Assembly: GCF_004022425.1 (NCBI RefSeq) | Contig: NZ_RBZY01000004.1 | Location: forward strand, 1-64,000 | Source: Microbacterium enclense | Lineage (GTDB): Bacteria; Actinomycetota; Actinomycetes; Actinomycetales; Microbacteriaceae | Reading direction: 5' to 3' | Length of the DNA: 64,000 nt | Part shown: positions 8,467 to 16,336 of the stretch, piece by piece | Position numbering within the stretch: position 1 is the first letter of the stretch | Layout: every line of letters starts with the position of its first letter | Program-made: the position numbers and the translations under genes | Notes under the pieces: model-generated | Seen by the model: only the letters and a program-made list of their open reading frames with translations | The model's database searches: none | Told to the model about the DNA's origin: nothing

Positions 8467-9360
8467 ATGGTCGACGAACTTCGAATCTTCTCCGTTCGAG
8501 ATGCCATTGCCGCCGGTCGCTCCCGATTCGCCTTGCGCCGCGTCGGTGTCAGAACGCCCTATCGCGGCATCCGCTCCTCCGCCGGGACACCCGCGTCGGA
8601 CGACCTCCAGGCGCGCGCGGCGGAGTACGTTCCTCGCCTCCGGATCGGACAGTTCTTCAGCCACGAGACGGCGCTGGCATTGCTCGGCGCCCCTCTTCCT
8701 CCGTACCCCTATGTTCCTGGCATCCATGTGTCCGCCCATCGTCCGGCCCGCGAGCCCCGGGTGCCCGGCATCCACGGTCACCGCCTCCAGACGCGCAGTC
8801 CTGCCGTGCTCTCCACCTCCCAGGGCTGGCCCGTCGAGCATCCGGTGAGAGCGTGGCGGCAATGCGGGACGCTGTGGAGGCTCGACGACCTCGTCGCCGC
8901 CGCGGACTTCCTGCTCACCGACGCGAGGCCGAGGATCGAGGCGGACGAACTCGCCACCGAAATCGCCCGCATGGGCGACACGCGCGGGGGCGTACTCACG
9001 CGGGCTCTGGGTCTCAGCCGCTACGGACCGCGTTCGCCTTCCGAAACGCGGCTACGGCTGCTGCTGATACGCCACGGGCTCCCCGAACCCGAGATCTCCT
9101 GGGTGCTGCGAGACGCGAACGGCGTATTCGTCGCCGAGCTCGATCTCGCGTATCCGTCCTGGAAGGTCGCCGCGGAGTACGACGGGCGCGTCCATGCCGA
9201 GGATATGCGCCAGTTCGCTCGCGACGCCGACCGCTGGGATGCCATTCGGGAGTGCGGCTGGCAGCATGTGCGCATCCTCTTCCACCACATGCGCGGCGAC
9301 GGAGCGGTTGCGGTCGGGAAAGTGCGGGAGGCGCTTCGGTGTGCCGGGTGGCGCCGGTGA
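8467..9360 (+). CDS. Putative DUF559 / AbiEi-like PD-(D/E)XK protein
   Basis: A 297-residue protein without strong sequence identity to a characterised enzyme. The C-terminal 90 residues resemble DUF559/Vsr-like PD-(D/E)XK nucleases: SETRLRLLL, then FVAELDLAYPSWKVAAEYDG (candidate D, E and K), RVHAEDMRQFARDADRWDAI and a closing GWQHVRI strand. The N-terminal part looks like the AbiEi-type region often fused to DUF559 in actinobacteria, including GQFFSHETALALLGAP and a GWPVEHPVRAWRQC segment. Nuclease or antitoxin activity is inference. The ATG at 8467 was chosen for its -10-like element. Palindromes A-C lie upstream and D-E begin 11 bp past the stop, which suggests a linked unit. No partner toxin gene is adjacent. 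Confidence 0.7.
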   Translation: MVDELRIFSVRDAIAAGRSRFALRRVGVRTPYRGIRSSAGTPASDDLQARAAEYVPRLRIGQFFSHETALALLGAPLPPYPYVPGIHVSAHRPAREPRVPGIHGHRLQTRSPAVLSTSQGWPVEHPVRAWRQCGTLWRLDDLVAAADFLLTDARPRIEADELATEIARMGDTRGGVLTRALGLSRYGPRSPSETRLRLLLIRHGLPEPEISWVLRDANGVFVAELDLAYPSWKVAAEYDGRVHAEDMRQFARDADRWDAIRECGWQHVRILFHHMRGDGAVAVGKVREALRCAGWRR

Positions 9361-9370
9361 CGCCCGTCGT

Positions 9371-9418
9371 GTCCCACTTCGTGCAGGAATCTGAGACCAG
9401 ATCCGCACGAAGTGGGAC
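9371..9418 (+). repeat. Palindromic repeat copy D (48 bp)
   Basis: Left arm GTCCCACTTCGTGCAG, core gaatctgagaccagat, right arm CCGCACGAAGTGGGAC. It starts 11 bp past the stop of the DUF559-like gene and has the same orientation as copies A-C. Confidence 0.85.
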
Positions 9419-9464
9419 ATGCCGTCGGACGTCGGCTCCCCGCGACAGCCAGACAACCGCCCAT

Positions 9465-9512
9465 GTCCCACTTCGTGCAGAACAGAGCGAGAAAACGTGC
9501 ACAAAGTGGGAC
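9465..9512 (+). repeat. Palindromic repeat copy E (48 bp)
   Basis: Left arm GTCCCACTTCGTGCAG, core aacagagcgagaaaac, right arm GTGCACAAAGTGGGAC. It starts 94 bp after copy D. The flanking CAT and ATG extend its arms to 19 nt. The D-E spacer resembles the A-B spacer: both are 46 bp, begin ATGCCGT, end CCCAT and share CCGCGACAG. Confidence 0.85.
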
Positions 9513-9545
9513 ATGCCGCAACGACCGCGGACCACGAACGACAAC

Positions 9546-9568
9546 GCCCCGCCCCACCGAGGCGGGGC
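9546..9568 (-). terminator. Hairpin behind pfkA
   Basis: GCCCCGCC (9546-9553) pairs perfectly with GGCGGGGC (9561-9568) around a 7-nt loop, 19 bp past the pfkA stop. On the minus strand GTTGTCGTTCG follows, so there is no clean U-tract. A probable terminator. Confidence 0.6.
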
Positions 9569-9587
9569 GAGGCGTCGGAAGCGCACC

Positions 9588-10616
9588 TCAGCCGAAGAGC
9601 GCGGCGGCCTCTTCGTAGCGGTACAGCGGAACGGTGTTGAGCTCGCCCAGCGCGTCGGCGAACGGAACGCGGATGATGTCGGTGCCGCGCATTGCGACCA
9701 TCTGACCCCAGGCCTCGTCGGCGAGCGCGTCAGCGGCGTGCAACCCCAGGCGCGTGGCGAGCACACGGTCGAAGGCGGACGGCGATCCGCCGCGCTGGAT
9801 GTGCCCGAGCACCGTGGCGCGGGTCTCGATGCCGGTGCGGCGCTCGATCTCGGGGGCCAGCAGCTCGCCGATGCCGCCGAGGCGGGGGCGGTTGAAGGCA
9901 TCCAGGCCCTTGTCACTGAATGCCTCTTCCATGCCCGTGAGCTTGAAGCCCTCGGACACGACGACGAGCGGTGCGCGTCCACGATCGTGCGCGCGCGTGA
10001 CCTGCTCGACGATCTCGTCGATGGACATCGGCACCTCGGGGATGCAGATGACGTGGGCGCCGGCGGCGATGCCGGCGTGAAGGGCGATCCAACCGACGTG
10101 GCGGCCCATGACCTCGGCGACCATGCAGCGCTGGTGCGAGTCGCCGGTGGTGCGCAGGCGGTCCATGGCATCCGTCGCGATGTTCACCGCGGTGTCGAAA
10201 CCGAACGAGTAGTCGGTGGCTCGCAGGTCGTTGTCGATCGTCTTCGGCACGCCGAGGACGTTGATGCCGTCCTTCGACAGCCGGTCGGCCGCGGCGAGCG
10301 TGCCCTCGCCACCGATGGCCAGGATGCCGTCGATGCGATGCCCGTACAGCGTCTTGGAGATGTTGTCTGCTCCGCCGCGGACCCCCTCGTAGGGGTTGGT
10401 CCGGCTCGTGCCGAGGATCGTGCCACCGACCTTCGACAGGCCCTTCACCTCGTGGCGGGTGAGCGGGAAGAAGTCGCCGTCGACGACGCCGCGCCAGCCG
10501 TCGCGGATGCCGACGAACTCGATGTCGTGGTTCGTGGTGCCCTTGAGCACGACGCCACGGATGACGGCGTTCAGCCCGGGGCAGTCTCCGCCGCTGGTCA
10601 GGATGCCGATCTTCAT
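9588..10616 (-). CDS. pfkA: 6-phosphofructokinase
   Basis: A 342-residue glycolytic enzyme that phosphorylates fructose 6-phosphate. Signatures are GILTSGGDCPGLNAVIRG at residues 4-21, IGGEGTLAAADRL near 101, VPKTIDNDL near 123 and the substrate segment VMGRHVGWIALHAG near 169. The phosphoryl-donor loop has Gly at the position where PPi enzymes have Asp, which favours ATP, while the Lys of PKTIDND is the residue found in PPi and group III enzymes. The best reading is an ATP-dependent group III enzyme; donor use is inferred. GAGG lies 8 nt before the ATG. A hairpin follows the stop. Confidence 0.93.
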   Translation of the reverse strand: MKIGILTSGGDCPGLNAVIRGVVLKGTTNHDIEFVGIRDGWRGVVDGDFFPLTRHEVKGLSKVGGTILGTSRTNPYEGVRGGADNISKTLYGHRIDGILAIGGEGTLAAADRLSKDGINVLGVPKTIDNDLRATDYSFGFDTAVNIATDAMDRLRTTGDSHQRCMVAEVMGRHVGWIALHAGIAAGAHVICIPEVPMSIDEIVEQVTRAHDRGRAPLVVVSEGFKLTGMEEAFSDKGLDAFNRPRLGGIGELLAPEIERRTGIETRATVLGHIQRGGSPSAFDRVLATRLGLHAADALADEAWGQMVAMRGTDIIRVPFADALGELNTVPLYRYEEAAALFG

Positions 10617-10718
10617 GCTGTGAACCTCGCTAGTCGGGTGATCGAGTCGGCGACGCTGCCGCGTTCGACATTACTGCCCCACCCGCCGTGCTCGCCAAAC
10701 GGGGTACGCGCCACAACG

Positions 10719-10751
10719 CCCGAACGCCCCGGCAGGACCGGGGCGTTCGGG
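10719..10751 (-). terminator. Strong hairpin behind the SNF2 helicase gene
   Basis: A perfect 14-bp stem (10719-10732 with 10738-10751) and a 5-nt loop lie 7 bp past the helicase stop. There is no U-tract on the minus strand; termination is inferred from stem strength and position. Confidence 0.65.
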
Positions 10752-10758
10752 AGAGGGG

Positions 10759-12915
10759 TCAGGCCCCGAGCGCCTGCCGCAGCAGGTGCATGAGCGCGGA
10801 GAGCTGCACCGAGTCGCTGGACCCCGGCTCGATGGCGAGGCCGTCCAGCGCGCGCTGCGCCAGGCCCTCCTTCGAGTCGATGAGTTCGGCGATCTTCGTG
10901 TCGATCGTGTGCGCGGCGATGATGCGCCACGCGGTGACCGGCTCTTCCTGACCGATGCGGTGCACGCGGTCGATGGCCTGCGTCTGCTCCGCGGCCGTCC
11001 ACGAGAGCTCGGCGAGCACGACGTTGGACGCAGCCTGCATGTTCAGCCCGACGCCCGCGGCGGTGAGCGAACACACCGCGATCCCGACGGAGGGGTCGGT
11101 GTTGAACGCGTCGATCGCGGCCTGGCGGGCCGTGGAGGTCTGGTCACCGCGGACCGAGACGGAGCGAAGACCGGATGCCTTGAAGTGGGCCTCCGCGGCA
11201 TCCATGACGTCGATGTGCTTGGCGAAGAAGACGACCTTGCCGACCGAGCGCTGCAGCTGCACGGCGTAGTCGGCGGCGAGGTGCGCCTTGGCTTGACCGA
11301 TCCGCCGGACCATCGTGAACACGTTCTCGGAGCCGGTGCCAGCGGCCTTGCTCTCTTCGAGCTCGCCGTGGGCGACGAGCCGCACGATGTCCTCGTCGAT
11401 CTCGCCGGGCGCGAGTCCGCGGTCGCCGCGGGCCTCGATGATGCGGCGGTACTTCGCCGCGAGGCGGGCGCCGAGTTCGCGCTCGGCCTGTCGGATCGAC
11501 CGGCCGTACTCGTCGTCCAGCTCGACCGGGAGGTCGGCGACGAGCTTGTCGGGCAGATCGGCGGCGACGTCCTTCTTCTTGCGCCGGACGATGCCCATCG
11601 AGATGACGGCCTCGCGCGCCTCGGGGTAGAACGCCTTGTCCGCGGGCGTGAGGCCCGTGGCATCCAGCTTCTCCATGAGCTCGGGCCCCGGCTTCTCGCC
11701 GTTCGTCCAGCCGAGGAAACGCCAGATGGCGTCGAAGTCCTCGACGTCGTTGATCAGCGGGGTTCCGGTGAGCGCGAGCAGCAGCGGATCGCGCGTCTGC
11801 TGACGGACACGGGATGCCAGCGCGAGAACGTTCTGCGACCGCTGCGACGACAGGTTCTTGATGAAGTGCGCTTCATCGACCGCGATGCCCTTGAGGCCGA
11901 TGGACGACAGCCACGACAGGTGGCGGTCGAGGATCTCGTAGTTGACGATGAAGACGTCGGCGAAGGCGTCGATGTCGGCGCCGCTGCCGGAGATCACCGT
12001 GGCACGGCGGTGCGGCGTCCAGCGGTGGACCTCGCGGGCCCAGTTCATCTTCACCACGTTGGGCACGACGACCAGGAGCGGGTACGCGTCCGCGACCGAC
12101 GCGGCGAGCACCGACTCCGCGGTCTTGCCGAGACCGGGCTCGTCGGCGAGCAGGAACGAGCGGTGTCCTTGCCGGACGGCCTCGAGGAAGCGGGACTGAT
12201 GCGGCATGACCTCGAGCCCGCGCGGCGAGAGCCGATCGAACTCGGGCACCGGCGGGAGCTCCATGCTGGCGGCCGAGCCGCCCGCGCCGGTCTCGAACGC
12301 CTTGTACAGCGGACCCATGAGCTCCCAACCGTCGAGCCGACGGCGGGGCGCGTCGCCGGTCGGGCGCGGGGTGAGATCGGGGGCGAGGAACGGGTTCGCC
12401 ATCTGGCGGGCCTCGATGGATGCCGGAACGACCTGCTTCTCGGCGAGCGCCGCGGGCACGACGGGGGCTGCGGCGGGCGCGTTGTCGGTGATGATGAGCT
12501 CGTCCGGCGGCAGCTCCGCTCCGGACTCCAGCAGCCAGTCGCGACGCATGCGCCGGGCGACCGGCGACGTGGCCTGGTCGACTTCGAGCAGCTGGATCAG
12601 CGACGTATCGCGCGCGGCGGTCTTCGCCAGGATCGTGGCCACGCCGTCGAGTCGCTTGAGCAGCTCGGCGCGCGCGGCGTCGGTGATCTCGGGGTCGGCC
12701 TTCACGCGGGCGCGTTCCTCGCGGACGAGGAAGGCGATCACCTGGAACTTCACACGATTGGTCGGGCCGAGTTTGCCGCGCTGGGCCTTGGCCTCGACCT
12801 CGCGCACCTTGCGGGCGAGGATGGGGATGACGGGGGCCTCGTCGTCGCGACGGGATGACGAGGTCTTGCGGCGCCGTTGGCTCGAGCCTCGGGCGGCGGT
12901 TGCCGTGGTCGGCAT
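10759..12915 (-). CDS. SNF2-family helicase-like ATPase
   Basis: A 718-residue superfamily 2 translocase. A basic, low-complexity N-terminus and about 230 residues without a recognised domain precede the ATPase core. Motif I is ADEPGLGKTAES near residues 257-268, motif II is AVDEAHFIKN near 345, motif III is LTGTPL soon after, and the C-terminal lobe ends in SLTAAGVGLN and QAIDRVHRIGQEE, typical of SWI2/SNF2 and SMARCAL1-like proteins. It probably remodels or anneals DNA or displaces proteins from it. No methylase, nuclease or other defence gene adjoins it. AGGAGG lies just before the ATG. Confidence 0.88.
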   Translation of the reverse strand: MPTTATAARGSSQRRRKTSSSRRDDEAPVIPILARKVREVEAKAQRGKLGPTNRVKFQVIAFLVREERARVKADPEITDAARAELLKRLDGVATILAKTAARDTSLIQLLEVDQATSPVARRMRRDWLLESGAELPPDELIITDNAPAAAPVVPAALAEKQVVPASIEARQMANPFLAPDLTPRPTGDAPRRRLDGWELMGPLYKAFETGAGGSAASMELPPVPEFDRLSPRGLEVMPHQSRFLEAVRQGHRSFLLADEPGLGKTAESVLAASVADAYPLLVVVPNVVKMNWAREVHRWTPHRRATVISGSGADIDAFADVFIVNYEILDRHLSWLSSIGLKGIAVDEAHFIKNLSSQRSQNVLALASRVRQQTRDPLLLALTGTPLINDVEDFDAIWRFLGWTNGEKPGPELMEKLDATGLTPADKAFYPEAREAVISMGIVRRKKKDVAADLPDKLVADLPVELDDEYGRSIRQAERELGARLAAKYRRIIEARGDRGLAPGEIDEDIVRLVAHGELEESKAAGTGSENVFTMVRRIGQAKAHLAADYAVQLQRSVGKVVFFAKHIDVMDAAEAHFKASGLRSVSVRGDQTSTARQAAIDAFNTDPSVGIAVCSLTAAGVGLNMQAASNVVLAELSWTAAEQTQAIDRVHRIGQEEPVTAWRIIAAHTIDTKIAELIDSKEGLAQRALDGLAIEPGSSDSVQLSALMHLLRQALGA

Positions 12916-13146
12916 GCTCCTCCTGAGCGTGTCGTCCGGATCTGTCCGGGACGTCCCGGCCGGTGGCCGGTGGATCAGTGACCCCGGAGAATGCCGCGAG
13001 ACTCACCGCCGGAGCGGCAGCGTCTGCGACCCGCAACGCGTCTTCACCGGAACGGCTCGCGAGGGGGCGGGTGACGAGGTCGATACCATTCTAGCGCGTC
13101 GGCGAGCGGTGATGCCGTCGCCGCCCCCGCGCGCCGTGGCCGGACC

Positions 13147-13152
13147 TACGCT
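13147..13152 (+). promoter_or_regulatory. -10 element TACGCT, leaderless start of the MFS gene
   Basis: TACGCT, 6 nt, then ATG at 13159. The 243-bp gap back to the divergent helicase gene holds no other recognisable element. Confidence 0.65.
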
Positions 13153-13158
13153 GAACTC

Positions 13159-14526
13159 ATGACCGAACGGATGTCACGCGACCAGCGCGTCGTGCTGACC
13201 GTGGCGGTGCTGGCATCCTTCGTGTCCTTCCTCGACGGCACGGTGGTGAACGTCGCGCTCCCCGCGATCTCGCAGGAGCTCGGCGGCGGACTGTCGACGC
13301 AGCAGTGGGTGGTGGACGCGTACCTCGTGACCCTGGGCGCGTTCATCCTGGTCGCCGGTTCCATGAGCGATGTCCTGGGCCGCACTCTTGTGCTGCGCAT
13401 CGGCCTGATCGGCTTCGGCATCACCTCCGTCGCGATCGCCGCCGCGCCGACGGCGGAGTTCCTGATCGTCGCGCGTGCCCTGCAGGGGGTCGCCGGGGCG
13501 CTTCTCGTCCCGAGCTCGCTCGCCCTCATCACCTCCACCTTCCGCGGCGCCGACCAGGCGCGGGCGATCGGCATCTGGACCGGAGCCACCACCGTGGCCA
13601 TGATCGCGGGCCCCCTCATCGGCGGCATCTTCGTGGACGCGTTGTCGTGGCGCCTGGTGTTCCTGGTCAACGTGCTGCCGATCGGGGTGACGCTGTGGCT
13701 GCTCGCCCGGCGGGCGCACACCGAGGCTCGTCGACCGGGCGCCCACGTGGACGTCCTCGGTGCGGTGCTGTGCGCCGTGGGTCTCGGAGGGATCGTGTTC
13801 GCCCTCATCGAGCAGCCGAACCTCGGCTGGGGCTCGCCGGTGATCTGGATGCCGGCGGCGCTCGGGGTCGCGTCGTTCGCGGGGTTCCTCGTGCGCCAGC
13901 GTGTCGTACGCGAACCTCTGATGCCGCTCGACCTCTTCCGCTCCCGCAACTTCTGGGCGGGCAACCTCACCACGATGTTCGTCTACGCCGCGCTCTCGCT
14001 GAACGGCTTCGTGCTCAGCGTCTACCTGCAGCAGGGGGCGGGCCTGTCGGCGACCCTCGCCGGTCTCGCATCGCTGCCGAGCACGCTGCTGATGATCGCG
14101 TTGAGCTCGCGCATGGGGGCCCTGTCGGGTCGGATCGGCCCGCGGGTGTTCATGACGCTGGGCCCCGCGGTCATGGCCGTCGGTGCGCTGCTCCTGCTGA
14201 CGGTGCGGCCGGAGTTCGACTACTGGACGCAGGTGCTCCCGGGGGTGATCGTGTTCGGTCTCGGTCTCACCGCGACCGTGTCGCCACTGACCGCGGCGGT
14301 GCTCGGCGCGATCGAGACGGAACGATCGGGCATCGCCTCGGCGGTGAACAACGCCGTGTCCCGCGTCGCCGGACTCCTCGCGATCGCCGCGGTCTCGGCC
14401 GTCGCCGGCGGTGCGCTGGACCTCGACGGTTTCTACCGCGCCGCGATCTTCACGGCCGTGCTGATGGCTCTCGGCGCAGCGACGTCGTTCCTCGGCATCC
14501 GGAACCATCTGTCGCGGCGCGACTGA
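13159..14526 (+). CDS. MFS transporter, DHA2 (EmrB/QacA) family
   Basis: A 455-residue proton-coupled exporter with about 13-14 hydrophobic segments. The first helix carries the DHA2 signature FVSFLDGTVVNVALPAI near residues 19-35. Motif A follows in GSMSDVLGRTLVLRIG, and motif C-like glycines appear in ARALQGVAGALLVPSS and TVAMIAGPLIGG. Such proteins export drugs, dyes or metabolites; the substrate cannot be assigned. No TetR-type regulator is next to it. It is divergent from the helicase gene and convergent with ribF, with a small hairpin between. Confidence 0.9.
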   Translation: MTERMSRDQRVVLTVAVLASFVSFLDGTVVNVALPAISQELGGGLSTQQWVVDAYLVTLGAFILVAGSMSDVLGRTLVLRIGLIGFGITSVAIAAAPTAEFLIVARALQGVAGALLVPSSLALITSTFRGADQARAIGIWTGATTVAMIAGPLIGGIFVDALSWRLVFLVNVLPIGVTLWLLARRAHTEARRPGAHVDVLGAVLCAVGLGGIVFALIEQPNLGWGSPVIWMPAALGVASFAGFLVRQRVVREPLMPLDLFRSRNFWAGNLTTMFVYAALSLNGFVLSVYLQQGAGLSATLAGLASLPSTLLMIALSSRMGALSGRIGPRVFMTLGPAVMAVGALLLLTVRPEFDYWTQVLPGVIVFGLGLTATVSPLTAAVLGAIETERSGIASAVNNAVSRVAGLLAIAAVSAVAGGALDLDGFYRAAIFTAVLMALGAATSFLGIRNHLSRRD

Positions 14527-14539
14527 GACGGGCGCATCA

Positions 14540-14555
14540 GCGCCGAACGCGGCGC
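14540..14555. terminator. Small hairpin between the convergent MFS gene and ribF
   Basis: GCGCCG (14540-14545) pairs with CGGCGC (14550-14555) around AACG in the 35-bp gap between two convergent genes. It could act in both directions. There is no U-tract. Confidence 0.45.
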
Positions 14556-14561
14556 CCCGGA

Positions 14562-15506
14562 TCAGTGCAGGATGCGGCGCACGCGCTCGACGTCGTCCGC
14601 CATCTGGACGAGCAGCGCGTCGACGCCGTCGAATGCCGTCATGCCGCGGACGCGCTCGACGAAGCGCACCTCGACGTCGTGGCCGTAGAGGTCGAGATCC
14701 GTCTCGTCCAGGACATAGACCTCGACCTGGCGCGCGTGGACGTCGTCGAACGTCGGGTTCGTCCCGATGCTGATGGCCGCCGGGTAGCTGATGCGCCGGG
14801 TGCCCTCGACGTCGATGAGCCAGCCGGCGTAGACGCCGTCGGCGGGGACGAAGCCCTCGAGGTCGGGTGACAGGTTCGCCGTCGGGTACCCGAGCTCCCG
14901 CCCGCGCTTGAGCCCGTGCACGACCTCTCCCCACACCGAGGGCGCGCGCCCGAGCAGGCGCGCGGCGGTAGCGATGTCGCCGGCGGCGAGGGCCTCGCGG
15001 ATCCAGGTCGACGACACCCTCCGGTCCGCGTGCACGGCACGGACGTCGTCGACCACGTCGACGCGGAAGCCGTGCTCCTGCCCCATCCGCACGAGCAGGT
15101 CGGGGTCGCCGGCCCCGCCCGCGCCGAAGCGGAAGTCGCGCCCGACGAGTACGGTGCGGGCGGCGAGTGCCTCTACCAGCACGCGACGCACGAAGGCGTC
15201 GGCCGGGACGGCGGCGAGCGTCTCGTCGAAGGTCAGCAACAGGGTGGCATCCACCCCGGCCCGCTCGAGGAGCTCGAGCTTCTGGTGCGGTCCGATGACA
15301 TCGGGCGGGCACTTCTCGGGCCGCAGGACGCTGAGCGGGTTGCGGTCGAAGGTCACGGCGACGACCTGTGCGCCGTCCGCCGCCTCGACGCGAGCGCGGT
15401 CGATCACGGCGCGGTGGCCGGTGTGCACCCCGTCGAACTTGCCGATCGCGACGACCGAGGGACCGAACCCGGCGGGCACCTCCGCGGGGTCGCGGAAGAC
15501 GATCAC
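14562..15506 (-). CDS. ribF: Bifunctional riboflavin kinase / FAD synthetase
   Basis: A 314-residue enzyme making FMN and then FAD. The N-terminal nucleotidyltransferase half carries VVAIGKFDGVHTGHRAVI near residues 18-35 and GRDFRFGAGGAGD near 123-135. A linker with SSTWIREAL follows. The C-terminal riboflavin-kinase half carries KRGRELGYPTANL and a later NPTFDD. The GTG at 15506 overlaps the stop of the upstream membrane-protein gene as GTGA, which fixes the start and implies translational coupling. Upstream lie, in order, a second small membrane protein and truB, the usual actinobacterial truB-ribF neighbourhood. Confidence 0.94.
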   Translation of the reverse strand: MIVFRDPAEVPAGFGPSVVAIGKFDGVHTGHRAVIDRARVEAADGAQVVAVTFDRNPLSVLRPEKCPPDVIGPHQKLELLERAGVDATLLLTFDETLAAVPADAFVRRVLVEALAARTVLVGRDFRFGAGGAGDPDLLVRMGQEHGFRVDVVDDVRAVHADRRVSSTWIREALAAGDIATAARLLGRAPSVWGEVVHGLKRGRELGYPTANLSPDLEGFVPADGVYAGWLIDVEGTRRISYPAAISIGTNPTFDDVHARQVEVYVLDETDLDLYGHDVEVRFVERVRGMTAFDGVDALLVQMADDVERVRRILH

Positions 15507-15922
15507 GACGTCGCCCGGCGGTTCCGGATCAGCCACCACAGGCCGAGGAAGGGCAGCACGAGCGGGATGAACAGGTACCCGATCCCGTAGACCGACCACA
15601 CGGTCGGGTGCTGGAACAGCGCGGGCAGCGCCAGGCTGAGCGTGCCGACGACGAGCACCCCGACCAGCTCGAACACGATCGCGACCCACGCCACGCGATA
15701 CCAGGCCGGACGCCCGGAGAAGATCAGGGCGAGCGTGGCCAGGATGTAGACCACGGCGGCGAGTGCGGAGAGGGTGTACGCCACGGGCGCGTCGTCGAAC
15801 TCGCGAACGATCTGGACGAACGACCGCCCGGTGGCGGCGAGCGCCATGATGCCGTAGACGATCACGAGGACGCGGCCGATGCCGGTCATTCCGCGGGTGC
15901 GGGCGGGAGTGGTGGATGCCAT
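15503..15922 (-). CDS. Conserved four-TM membrane protein of the truB-ribF cluster
   Basis: A 139-residue protein with four hydrophobic helices (about residues 17-34, 47-68, 78-98 and 108-130) and a basic C-terminus. No family function is recognised. The GTGA overlap with ribF makes it part of that transcription unit; a link to flavin metabolism is only positional. The ATG at 15922 has GGGAAGG just upstream, and TAGGAT lies 9 nt before it, so this gene probably has its own promoter with a very short leader. Confidence 0.8.
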   Translation of the reverse strand: MASTTPARTRGMTGIGRVLVIVYGIMALAATGRSFVQIVREFDDAPVAYTLSALAAVVYILATLALIFSGRPAWYRVAWVAIVFELVGVLVVGTLSLALPALFQHPTVWSVYGIGYLFIPLVLPFLGLWWLIRNRRATS

Positions 15923-15931
15923 GACCTTCCC

Positions 15932-15937
15932 ATCCTA
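15932..15937 (-). promoter_or_regulatory. Probable -10 element TAGGAT with a very short leader
   Basis: On the minus strand TAGGAT is followed by 9 nt, including a Shine-Dalgarno-like GGGAAGG, and then the ATG at 15922. This would drive the membrane protein and ribF independently of truB. Confidence 0.5.
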
Positions 15938-15967
15938 GGCGGCCGGGCCCGTGGCATCCCGGCGCGG

Positions 15968-16336
15968 TCAGGCCACCTGGACCGTCCAGATCACGTGCAT
16001 GCGCCACACCATCACGGCGACCGCGAGCGCGGCCACGCCCATGATGACGGTGCTCCATCGGCTGCGTTCGATGAGCGCCCACGCGGCACCCGCGGGGGGC
16101 AGGAGAGCGGCCGAGACGAGGTAGGTCCAGAACTCCAGCAGGCTGCCCGTGGGCGGGTTCCCCGCGAACGGTGCGATGAGCGCGATCACGATCTGGACGA
16201 TCAGGAGCACCTCGATCAGCGCGAGCGCACCGACCGTGAGGTCGGAGGGTCGGCGACCGATGAGGCCCGCGACGACGGCGATGAGGCCCGCCAGCACGGC
16301 GACCCCCACCTGGGTGAGTGTGTACCACAGGATCAT
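15968..16336 (-). CDS. Small four-TM membrane protein downstream of truB
   Basis: A 122-residue protein with four hydrophobic segments (about residues 7-26, 34-53, 66-86 and 94-112). It has no motif that would assign a function. Its ATG at 16336 overlaps the truB stop as ATGA, so it is translationally coupled to truB. A stretch of 45 bp, containing a TAGGAT promoter candidate for the next gene, separates it from the following membrane protein. Both small membrane proteins may be recent neighbours rather than parts of the tRNA or flavin pathways. Confidence 0.75.
   Translation of the reverse strand: MILWYTLTQVGVAVLAGLIAVVAGLIGRRPSDLTVGALALIEVLLIVQIVIALIAPFAGNPPTGSLLEFWTYLVSAALLPPAGAAWALIERSRWSTVIMGVAALAVAVMVWRMHVIWTVQVA

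Noticed and set aside
8125-9512. A CRISPR array
   Set aside because: The repeated units are long palindromes with variable inner cores, the spacers are partly related to each other, there are only five units, a gene interrupts them, and no cas gene is present.
8034-9640. Short open frames encoding repeated SHFVQ, HEVGH or VPLRA-like peptides
   Set aside because: They are translations of the 48-bp palindromes on both strands, lack start signals and differ between copies as DNA rather than as protein.
10759-14526. A defence island around the SNF2 helicase
   Set aside because: The neighbours are phosphofructokinase and an MFS exporter; no nuclease, methylase, reverse transcriptase or toxin gene is adjacent.
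14562-16328. A long N-terminal extension of RibF
   Set aside because: The extension is out of frame with the two membrane-protein genes it covers, and the GTGA overlap at 15503-15506 gives a proper start with family length.
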